Shown here: piece after piece, positions 27,346 to 33,945 of the stretch | How the letters are laid out: every line of letters begins with the position of its first letter | Position numbering within the stretch: position 1 is the first letter of the stretch | Assembly: GCF_016428805.1 (NCBI RefSeq) | Contig: NZ_JAELTJ010000042.1 | Coordinates: forward strand, 1-42,158 | Source of the DNA: Achromobacter sp. ASV32 | Lineage (GTDB): Bacteria; Pseudomonadota; Gammaproteobacteria; Burkholderiales; Burkholderiaceae_B | DNA length: 42,158 nt | Reading direction: 5' to 3' | Position numbers and translations under genes: made by a program | The notes under the pieces: generated by a model | What the model saw: only the letters and a program-made list of their open reading frames with translations | What the model was told of the DNA's origin: nothing | Database searches by the model: none

Positions 27346-28322
27346 TGGTGCCCGCCAATGACACAGGCAGCGCGGGCATCGGCCGCCGATGCGCCGCCAT
27401 CATCGGCACCGGCCTGATCGGCCAGGGCTGGGCGATCGTGTTCGCCCGCAAGGGCTGGGACGTGCGCCTGTATGACGTCAACGCCGCCATGCTGGGCGAG
27501 GCCAGCGCACTGATCCGCCGCCAATTGGACCAGTTGCAGGCGCACGGGCTGCTGCAGGACGCCGCGGCGGCCGCCGCGCGCATCCACGTGGCCGGCAGCC
27601 TGCAGGATGCGCTCAAGGGCGCCAGCTACATCCAGGAAAACTCGCCCGAGACGCGCGAGATCAAGCGCGGCCTGTTCCCCTTGCTGGATGCCGCGGCCGA
27701 GCCGGGCGCCATCATCGGCAGTTCCACGTCCAGCATCCCGGCCAGCGAATTCACCGAAGACCTGCCCGGGCGCCATCGTTGCCTGGTGGCGCATCCGGTC
27801 AATCCGCCCTATCTGATTCCGGTGGTGGAACTGTGCCCGGCGCCCTGGACCGATCCTGCCACGATGGCGCGCGCCCGCGACATCATGCTGGACATTGGCC
27901 AGAAGCCCGTGTCGATGACGCGCGAGATCGAAGGCTTCATCCTGAACCGCCTGCAGGGCGCCTTGCTGCACGAGGCCTTCAGGCTGGCCGCCGCCGGCAT
28001 CGCCAGCGCCGAAGACATCGATGCCACGGTCAAGGATGGCCTGGGCCTGCGCTGGTCGTTCATGGGGCCGTTCGAGACCATCGACCTGAATGCCCCGGGC
28101 GGCATTGCCGATTACTGCGGCCGTTATGGCGGCCTGTACCAATCCATCGGCGCCACCCAGGCCGAAAGCGTGGCCTGGGAGGGCGCGCTGGTCGATGCCC
28201 TGTCGGCCGAGCGGCGGCGTCTGCTACCCCACGAAGATCTGACGGCGCGCCGCTACTGGCGCGACGAGCAACTGATGCGCCTCGCGCGCCACAAGCAAAG
28301 CCACGGAGACGAAATTGGCTAA
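27345..28322 (+). CDS. 3-hydroxyacyl-CoA dehydrogenase-family protein, CRYL1/L-gulonate 3-dehydrogenase-like
   Basis: A 325-residue NAD-dependent 3-hydroxyacid dehydrogenase. It has a Rossmann loop IIGTGLIGQGW (residues 19-29) and the acidic NAD-selecting Asp in LYDVN. The catalytic-site stretch is AHPVNPPYLIPVVEL with H150, followed by GFILNRLQGALLHEAFRL and GLRWSFMGPFETIDLNA, and the C-terminus is ARRYWRDEQLMRLARHK. These features match lambda-crystallin/L-gulonate 3-dehydrogenase more closely than fatty-acid FadB-type enzymes or carnitine dehydrogenase. It should oxidise a free 3-hydroxy acid to a 3-keto acid. It is tightly coupled on both sides: ATG 27345 overlaps the SDR stop, and its own end overlaps the BKACE start by 8 bp. 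The frame is open further upstream but shadows the SDR. Confidence 0.88.
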   Translation: MVPANDTGSAGIGRRCAAIIGTGLIGQGWAIVFARKGWDVRLYDVNAAMLGEASALIRRQLDQLQAHGLLQDAAAAAARIHVAGSLQDALKGASYIQENSPETREIKRGLFPLLDAAAEPGAIIGSSTSSIPASEFTEDLPGRHRCLVAHPVNPPYLIPVVELCPAPWTDPATMARARDIMLDIGQKPVSMTREIEGFILNRLQGALLHEAFRLAAAGIASAEDIDATVKDGLGLRWSFMGPFETIDLNAPGGIADYCGRYGGLYQSIGATQAESVAWEGALVDALSAERRRLLPHEDLTARRYWRDEQLMRLARHKQSHGDEIG

Positions 28323-29250
28323 ACCCAAACAGAAAGTCGTGATCACCTGCGCCGTCACGGGCGCCATCCACACGCCCAGCATGTCGCCGCACCTGCCGGT
28401 GACGGCCGACGAGATCGCCGAGGCCGCCATCGGCGCGGCGCGCGCGGGGGCCGCGGTGCTGCATCTGCACGCGCGCGACCCCGACACCGGCAAGCCCTCG
28501 CAGGACCCGGCGCTGTTCAAGCCGTTCCTGGAGCGCATCAAGGCCGAAACCGACGCCATCATCAACATCACCACCGGCGGCAGCCCCCACATGACGGTGC
28601 AGGAGCGCATGCGGCCGGCCACCACCTTCAAGCCGGAACTGGCTTCGCTGAACATGGGGTCGATGAATTTCGGCCTGTTCCCGATGCTGGACCGCTTCAA
28701 GGACTTCAAGCACGACTGGGAACGCGAGCATCTGGAGAACAGCCGCTCGCTGATCTTCCGCAATACCTACCAGGACATCGAATCCATTCTTGAATTGGGC
28801 AATGCCAACGGCACGCGTTTCGAATTCGAGTGCTACGACATCAGCCACCTGTACAACCTGGCGCACTTCGTGGACCGCGGCCTGGTCAAGTCGCCGCCGT
28901 TCATCCAGTCGGTGTTCGGCATCCTGGGCGGCATTGGCCCGCATCCCGAAGATCTGATGCACATGAAGCGTACGGCCGACCGGCTGTTCGGCGACGAATA
29001 CGAATGGTCGATCCTGGGGGCCGGCCGCAACCAGATGCCGCTGGCCACCATCGGCGCGGCCATGGGGTCGAACGTGCGGGTGGGGCTGGAGGATTCGCTG
29101 TGGATCGGGCCGGGCCAGTTGGCGGAATCGAACCGGGTGCAGGTCGAGCGCATCCGCACCATTGTCGAAGCGCTGAATCTTGAAGTGGCCACGCCGCAGG
29201 AAACCCGCGCCAAGCTGGGGCTGAAGGGCGGCGACAACGTGGCGTTCTGA
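28315..29250 (+). CDS. beta-keto acid cleavage enzyme (BKACE/DUF849, 3-keto-5-aminohexanoate cleavage family)
   Basis: A 311-residue TIM-barrel enzyme. The family condenses a beta-keto acid with acetyl-CoA to give acetoacetate plus a new acyl-CoA. Zinc ligands are seen in VLHLHARD (H50, H52), with further active-site stretches NITTGG, FECYDISH and GLEDSLWI. The start is TTG 28315, inside the end of the preceding gene, with GGAG about 9 nt upstream; no ATG fits. BKACE acts on the product class expected of the dehydrogenase just upstream (3-hydroxy to 3-keto acid). The pair therefore defines a two-step catabolic module. The particular keto acid cannot be named from sequence. Confidence 0.92.
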   Translation: MAKPKQKVVITCAVTGAIHTPSMSPHLPVTADEIAEAAIGAARAGAAVLHLHARDPDTGKPSQDPALFKPFLERIKAETDAIINITTGGSPHMTVQERMRPATTFKPELASLNMGSMNFGLFPMLDRFKDFKHDWEREHLENSRSLIFRNTYQDIESILELGNANGTRFEFECYDISHLYNLAHFVDRGLVKSPPFIQSVFGILGGIGPHPEDLMHMKRTADRLFGDEYEWSILGAGRNQMPLATIGAAMGSNVRVGLEDSLWIGPGQLAESNRVQVERIRTIVEALNLEVATPQETRAKLGLKGGDNVAF

Positions 29251-29284
29251 AAAAGAAACCGCGCGGGGGAAGGCCCTCGCGCGG
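29249..29284 (-). terminator. terminator of the gntR-gldA-like operon
   Basis: An 11-bp stem with one G-T pair (29259-29269 with 29274-29284, CCGCGCGGGGG / CCCTCGCGCGG) and loop AAGG. On the minus strand it is followed by TTTCTTTTTC, which overlaps the end of the BKACE gene. Confidence 0.8.
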
Positions 29285-29339
29285 CGATGCGCCAGCAGCG
29301 CGTGCAAAGCGGGGCGGCCCTCGCCTTGGGCAAGCCATT

Positions 29340-30407
29340 TCAGGCGTGGCGGCGCAGCGCGTCAGCGAGAGTTCCGATGTCCAGGGTGCGATCGAAATTG
29401 GCGGCGTGGCGCGCATTGAGCGTCAGGTCGGCGGCCAGCGTGAGTTCGGCGTCCGTCGGGCCGGTGGCACCCAGCGCGCGCAGCGTGGTGGGCAGGCCAA
29501 CCTGGTCGTACCACTGCGTCAGGGTGGCCAGCATGCCGTCCTGGCGTTCTTCCAGGTCCAGCTGCACCAGCAGGCCCACGGCCACCTGCAGGCCGTGCAG
29601 CGCCGTCGCGACGCCGGCGATCTTCGGCAGTCCGCGGGTGAGGGCGTGGGCGATGGACAGGCCGCCGCTTTCAAAGCCCAGGCCGCTCATCAGGATCATG
29701 GCTTCCACCACCCGTTCAAAGGCGGGCGTGGGCGAACCGCTGCCGGCAGCGGCCAGCGCGTCGGCGCCGTCGGCCAGCAGCGTGCGCAGGCAGCCGTCGG
29801 CGATCAACTGGGCCGACAGCAGCGGGGCACCGTCGTACATGTTCCTGCCGCCGTTGCGGCCGCATTGCTCGGCTTCAAACTTCTTGGAGATGGCGTCGCC
29901 CAGGCCGGCGCGGAAGAAGTGCGCGGGCGCGGTGGCGATGATGGCGGTGTCCACCAGCACGATGGTGGGGTTGAACAGCATGTGTTCGACCGCCAGGAGA
30001 TTGTGATGGGCGTCGTACAGGACGTAGTTCTTGCTGGTGGGCGCATCGTTCGAGGCCACCGTGGGCACCGTGACCAGGTGGCAGTGCGCGGCTTTGGCCA
30101 CCGCCTTGCCGGCGTCCAGCGACTTGCCGCCGCCCACCGCGATGACCATGTCGATGCCGGCCGCCGCGGCCTGGGCGCGCAGGGCCGCGATGAGATCGGG
30201 CGTCAGGTCGCCGTCCACCCGCAGCGGCGTCAGCCTGACGTGATGTGCCGCGCACAAGGTTTCGATTCTTGGGCCCAGCACGCCATGGACGTAGCGGTCG
30301 ATGACCAAGGCGGCGTGGCGGCCGAACAGGGCGGCGTATCCGCCCAGTGTGTCCAGCGCGCCGGCTCCCTGGATATACCGGCTGGGAGCGCCAAAAATCT
30401 TCAGCAT
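29340..30407 (-). CDS. iron-containing alcohol dehydrogenase, glycerol dehydrogenase (GldA)-like
   Basis: A 355-residue group III metal-dependent dehydrogenase. The NAD-binding GGGKSLDAGK lies at residues 92-101. Metal ligands are D171 (AGLGDAISKKFEAE), H254 (GGLSIAHALTRG) and H271 (ATALHGLQVAVG), all in the positions expected for glycerol dehydrogenases. Such enzymes interconvert glycerol/dihydroxyacetone or other vicinal diols and hydroxyketones. It starts 9 bp after gntR with an AGGAAG site, and a terminator closes the unit, so it is co-transcribed with the regulator. In this context it may handle a small diol or hydroxyketone from the transketolase steps (inference). Confidence 0.88.
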   Translation of the reverse strand: MLKIFGAPSRYIQGAGALDTLGGYAALFGRHAALVIDRYVHGVLGPRIETLCAAHHVRLTPLRVDGDLTPDLIAALRAQAAAAGIDMVIAVGGGKSLDAGKAVAKAAHCHLVTVPTVASNDAPTSKNYVLYDAHHNLLAVEHMLFNPTIVLVDTAIIATAPAHFFRAGLGDAISKKFEAEQCGRNGGRNMYDGAPLLSAQLIADGCLRTLLADGADALAAAGSGSPTPAFERVVEAMILMSGLGFESGGLSIAHALTRGLPKIAGVATALHGLQVAVGLLVQLDLEERQDGMLATLTQWYDQVGLPTTLRALGATGPTDAELTLAADLTLNARHAANFDRTLDIGTLADALRRHA

Positions 30408-30416
30408 GGAGTCTTC

Positions 30417-31121
30417 CTATTTGCGGGGCCCGGGCGGGCGGTAGTCGAGTTCTTTTTCGCGTTCGACCAGCCAGTCGATCATGATTTTTCCGCCCCAGAC
30501 CAGGTCGGCCTGGATGGCCTTGGCGGCCGCTTCCGAATCGCGGGCTTCCAGCGCGTCCAGTACGGCTTCGTGGCGGTGCTCGTTTTCGGAGTAGTCCAGT
30601 CCGGCTGTCTTGACGTGGAACACCTTGAGGATGGGGCCGGTGATGACCCAGAACGATTCCACGGTGTTGCGCAAGATAGGCTTGTTGCTGGCTTCGAGGA
30701 TGCCGAAGTGGAACTTGCGGTTCAGGTAGCTGGCGCGCTTGGGATCGGTGGACGTGCAGGAAATGAAGTCCTTCTGCAGGGCGATCAGGTTGTCCAGTTG
30801 CTTGCGGGTGATGTTCTTGGCGGCTTCGGCCGCGCCCATGCCTTCCAGGTGGAAGCGGATCTGCTGGATTTCGCGCAGCTTTTCGGAATTGACGTAGGGC
30901 ACGTAGACCGCGGTGGCCGCCTGCATTTCCAGCCCCTGCTCGCTGATGAGGCGAAAGATGGCCTCGCGCACGGGCGTGATCGAGACGCCCATTTCCTGGG
31001 CCAGTTCGCCAATGATCAGACGTTCTCCGGGTTCGTACTGCCCATTGATCAGGGCATTGCGGATTTCGTTGTAGACCTTGACGGAGAGGTTCTCTTTCTT
31101 TACCGGTTTAAGGCTGGGCAT
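30417..31121 (-). CDS. GntR-family (FCD subfamily) transcriptional regulator, probable master of the cluster
   Basis: A 234-residue GntR/FadR-type regulator. The winged helix covers about residues 10-72 (LSVKVYNEIRNALINGQYEPGERL, recognition helix GVSITPVREAIFRL). The FCD effector domain covers about 80-215, with histidines at H138 (KFHFGIL) and H184 (EHRHEAVLDAL). The third canonical metal His is not obvious (IQADL), so metal binding may be altered. It diverges from the transketolase operon across a perfect ATATATCATATAT site that recurs at the importer and BKACE operon promoters. I infer that it represses all of them and is released by a pathway intermediate. Confidence 0.93.
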   Translation of the reverse strand: MPSLKPVKKENLSVKVYNEIRNALINGQYEPGERLIIGELAQEMGVSITPVREAIFRLISEQGLEMQAATAVYVPYVNSEKLREIQQIRFHLEGMGAAEAAKNITRKQLDNLIALQKDFISCTSTDPKRASYLNRKFHFGILEASNKPILRNTVESFWVITGPILKVFHVKTAGLDYSENEHRHEAVLDALEARDSEAAAKAIQADLVWGGKIMIDWLVEREKELDYRPPGPRK

Positions 31122-31224
31122 GACGGTTCAGGCTGGCGGGTTCGAGGAAAAGGGCCGGGGGCGGAAACAGCACCCGGCGCAATTCTAGCTCGGGCCTAGC
31201 CAATGCGAGCGCGATGGGTATATT

Positions 31225-31237
31225 ATATATCATATAT
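31225..31237 (+). promoter_or_regulatory. operator copy C (gntR/transketolase divergent promoter)
   Basis: ATATATCATATAT, a perfect 13-bp palindrome 22 bp before the transketolase start. TATATT (31233-31238) at its right edge could be the -10, so a bound regulator would block transcription. The same site also lies about 104 bp from the gntR start, allowing autoregulation. Confidence 0.78.
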
Positions 31238-31259
31238 TCTAACGACGTAAGGATGCGTC

Positions 31260-32117
31260 ATGCGCCAGGACCAGGGAGCCCCAACCGAAGGGGAAGTCCG
31301 CATGCTGCGGGAGAAGGCCCGCTACATACGGCTGGAGACAATCAGGCTGATCGAAATCGCTAAGGTCGGGCATTACAGCTCGGTCTTTTCCTGCGCGGAG
31401 ATCTTCGCCGCGCTGTACTACGACGTAATGCGGCTGCGGCCGGGCGAGCCAGCCTGGCCGGATCGCGACCGCTTCCTGATGGGCAAGGGGCACGCGGCGG
31501 TGGGGCTGTTTCCCGTCCTGGCCGACCACGGCTTCATTTCCCGCGACCTGCTCGATGGCTACACCCGCCTGGGCAGCCCGCTGGGCGACCATCCCGACAT
31601 GACCAAGGTGCCGGGCGTGGATTTCAGCTCGGGATCCATCGGCCATGCGCTGTCCAACGGCGCCGGCATGGCATTGGCCGGCCGCATGAACCAGCGCGAC
31701 TATCACGTGTTCGTGATGCTGGGCGATGGCGAAATGCAGGAAGGCCAGGTCTGGGAGGCGGCCCTGTTCGCCGCGCACCAGCGCCTGTCGCGCCTGGTCG
31801 CCATCATCGACCGCAACGGCTACCAGCTGGACGGCAAGGTCGATGACGTGATCGGGGTGGAGTCGCTCAAGGACAAATGGCAGGCCTTTGGCTGGGACGT
31901 GTACGAGGTCGACGGCCACAACCTGGCCGAGCTGACCGCGCTGCTGCGCCGTCTGCGCGCCGACCCGGCGCGGGCCAAGCCGGCCTGCGTCATTGCCAGG
32001 ACCATCAAGGGCAAGGGCGTTTCCTATATGGAAACCGAGCCCGGCTGGCATCTGGGCTACCTCGCGCCGCAAGACGCGCGGGCAGCCGTTGACGAAATCA
32101 TGACCCGCGAGATCTGA
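31260..32117 (+). CDS. transketolase, N-terminal subunit (split type)
   Basis: A 285-residue TPP-binding half of a two-subunit transketolase. It has the family's GHYSSVFSCAEIFAALYYDVM start and KGHAAVGLFPVLAD, followed by GSIGHALSNGAGMALAGR. The TPP/Mg motif is GDGEMQEGQVWEAALFA, with the metal-binding Asn in DRNGYQLDG, then TIKGKGVSYME. AAGGA precedes ATG 31260. The stop abuts the start of the C-terminal subunit. Split transketolases usually belong to dedicated catabolic pathways rather than the housekeeping pentose phosphate route. Here the enzyme likely moves a two-carbon ketol unit from a pathway intermediate. Confidence 0.93.
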   Translation: MRQDQGAPTEGEVRMLREKARYIRLETIRLIEIAKVGHYSSVFSCAEIFAALYYDVMRLRPGEPAWPDRDRFLMGKGHAAVGLFPVLADHGFISRDLLDGYTRLGSPLGDHPDMTKVPGVDFSSGSIGHALSNGAGMALAGRMNQRDYHVFVMLGDGEMQEGQVWEAALFAAHQRLSRLVAIIDRNGYQLDGKVDDVIGVESLKDKWQAFGWDVYEVDGHNLAELTALLRRLRADPARAKPACVIARTIKGKGVSYMETEPGWHLGYLAPQDARAAVDEIMTREI

Positions 32118-33104
32118 ATGGCACAGGCACAGGTACTTTCTCCCGACTCCTGGCAGTACCGCGCGCTGAACGCGGTGAACCCCGGGCTGTCCTATCTTTC
32201 CGATGCGCTGATCGAGCTGGCGCGCGCCGGGCACCCGGTGGTGGCGGGCTCGGCCGACCTGCAATATTCCAATGGCCTGAATCGCTTCGCGTCGGCCTAT
32301 CCCGACCGCTACGTGCAGTTCGGCATTTCCGAGCAGAACATGGTGTCGGCGGCGGCCGGGCTGGCCACCACGGGGCTGATGCCGTTCGTGGCCACGTTCG
32401 CGTCGTTCCTGGGTCTGCTGTGCTGCGAGCAGATCCGCATGGATGTGGCCTACACCAAATTGCCCGTGCGCCTGATCGGCCACCACACCGGCATCAGCCT
32501 GGGCTTTTATGGCACCTCGCACCACGCCACCGAAGACATTTCCACCATGCGCGCCATCGCCGGCCTGACGGTCGTGTCGCCGGCCGACGGCCCGCAGCTG
32601 GCCGCCGCCATCAAAGCGTCGGTGGATTGGCCCGAGCCGATCTATTTCCGCATCGGGCGCGGCCGCGACCCGCAGGTGTATGAAGACGGCACGCCGTTCA
32701 CGTTCGGCCGCGCCATCACGCATGCCACCGGCAGCGACCTGAACATCATCGCCTGCGGCATCACGTTGCATGCCGCCCTGGAAGCCGCCGCGCGCCTGCG
32801 CGAAGACGGCGTGTCGGTGGGCGTGATCGACATGCCCACCATCAAGCCGCTGGACCGCGAGGCGGTGCTGGCCGCGGCCGGCCAGACGCGCGCGCTGCTG
32901 ACGGTGGAAGAACACAACGTGATGGGCGGGTTGGGGTCGGCGGTGGCCGAGGTGCTGGCCGATGCCGGCACCGGCACGCGCCTGCGGCGCCACGGCATCT
33001 ATGATGAATACAGCCTGATCGCGCCGCCCACCACCCTGTATGCCCACTATCAGTTGGACGGCGCCGGTATCGAGGCGGTGGCGCGCGAACTGATCCAGCG
33101 ATAA
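32118..33104 (+). CDS. transketolase, C-terminal subunit (split type)
   Basis: A 328-residue partner carrying the pyrimidine-binding and C-terminal domains. Landmarks are ADLQYSNGLNRFASAYPDRYVQFGISEQNMVS with the catalytic Glu, then VRLIGHHTGISLGFYGTSHHATEDIS, and VEEHNVMGGLGSAVAEVL in the C-terminal domain. It starts at the base after the N-subunit stop. The AroE-like gene follows after 15 bp with its own AAGGAGA site. The reaction is the TPP-dependent ketol transfer of the heterodimer pair; donor and acceptor are unknown. Confidence 0.93.
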   Translation: MAQAQVLSPDSWQYRALNAVNPGLSYLSDALIELARAGHPVVAGSADLQYSNGLNRFASAYPDRYVQFGISEQNMVSAAAGLATTGLMPFVATFASFLGLLCCEQIRMDVAYTKLPVRLIGHHTGISLGFYGTSHHATEDISTMRAIAGLTVVSPADGPQLAAAIKASVDWPEPIYFRIGRGRDPQVYEDGTPFTFGRAITHATGSDLNIIACGITLHAALEAAARLREDGVSVGVIDMPTIKPLDREAVLAAAGQTRALLTVEEHNVMGGLGSAVAEVLADAGTGTRLRRHGIYDEYSLIAPPTTLYAHYQLDGAGIEAVARELIQR

Positions 33105-33119
33105 GACAAGGAGACTGCA

Positions 33120-33929
33120 ATGAAGGAAATCAGCGGAAACACGCGCCTGTTCGGCATCCTGGCCGACCCGATCTACCACGTCAAAACGCCGCAACGCATG
33201 AATGAGCATTTCGCGCGTATCGGCTTTGACGGCGTCTGCGTGCCGTTCCATGCGCGGCCGGACAATCTGGCCGAGGTGGTGGCCGGCCTGCGCCGCCTGG
33301 AAAACCTGGGCGGCCTGGTCGTGACCATGCCGCACAAAACGGCCATCCTGGCGCTGGCCGATGACGCCACGCCGGTGGCGCGCAAGATCGGCGCGGCCAA
33401 TGTGGTGCGGCGCGAGGCCGACGGCCGCCTGGTGGCGCATATGCTGGACGGCGAGGGCTTTGTGCGCGGCCTGCGCACGGCCGGTGTGTCGCCCGAGGGC
33501 AAGAGCGCCTACCTGGCCGGCGCGGGCGGTGCGGCCAATGCGATCGGTTTTGCGCTGGTGCAGGCGGGCGTGTCGCGGCTGACCATTGCCAACCGCACCC
33601 CGGCCAAGGCCGAGGACCTGAAGGCCCGCATCCTGTCGCTGCATCCGGACGCGCGCATCGATGTGGGAACGGCCGATCCGTCGGGCCACGACCTGGTGGT
33701 GAACGGCACGTCGCTGGGCATGAAGGAAGACGACGCGCTGCCGCTGGACGCATCGCGCCTGACGCCGGACCAACTGGTGTGCGAGGTCATCATGCAGCCC
33801 AAGGACACGCCGCTGTTGCGCGCGGCGCAGGCCCGCGGCTGCAAGGTGCACTACGGCGCGCCGATGCTGGTCGGGCAGATCGAGCTGATGGCCGAAATGA
33901 TGGGCGTAGCGCCTGCCGCCCAAGTCTGA
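33120..33929 (+). CDS. shikimate dehydrogenase (AroE)-like oxidoreductase with altered substrate pocket
   Basis: A 269-residue AroE-family NADP-dependent dehydrogenase. Conserved are the catalytic Lys (TMPHK), Asn in GAANVV, the Asp of MLDGEG, the dinucleotide loop AGAGGAAN, the NADP-type NRT and the Gln in MLVGQIELM. The two serines that hold the shikimate carboxylate (HSxSP in AroE) are replaced here (HVKTP). That argues against biosynthetic shikimate dehydrogenase and for another cyclic or polyhydroxy substrate. The gene is embedded between split transketolase and a GMC oxidoreductase, 15 bp from each, supporting a catabolic role. Confidence 0.87.
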   Translation: MKEISGNTRLFGILADPIYHVKTPQRMNEHFARIGFDGVCVPFHARPDNLAEVVAGLRRLENLGGLVVTMPHKTAILALADDATPVARKIGAANVVRREADGRLVAHMLDGEGFVRGLRTAGVSPEGKSAYLAGAGGAANAIGFALVQAGVSRLTIANRTPAKAEDLKARILSLHPDARIDVGTADPSGHDLVVNGTSLGMKEDDALPLDASRLTPDQLVCEVIMQPKDTPLLRAAQARGCKVHYGAPMLVGQIELMAEMMGVAPAAQV

Positions 33930-33945
33930 GCCGCGGATCCAGACG

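Noticed and set aside
27345-29250. Carnitine degradation (CdhA/BKACE) as the pathway
   Set aside because: The dehydrogenase fits CRYL1/L-gulonate 3-dehydrogenase better (AHPVNPP, GLRWSFMGPFETIDLNA, C-terminal RDEQLMRL), and no betainyl-CoA thioesterase is present. Not fully excluded.
31239-33923. An 894-codon open frame on the minus strand opposite the transketolase and AroE-like genes
   Set aside because: It runs across three well-supported genes and has the His/Gln/Arg-rich composition of a shadow frame.
33120-33929. Biosynthetic shikimate dehydrogenase aroE
   Set aside because: The two carboxylate-binding serines are replaced, and the gene sits in a catabolic operon.
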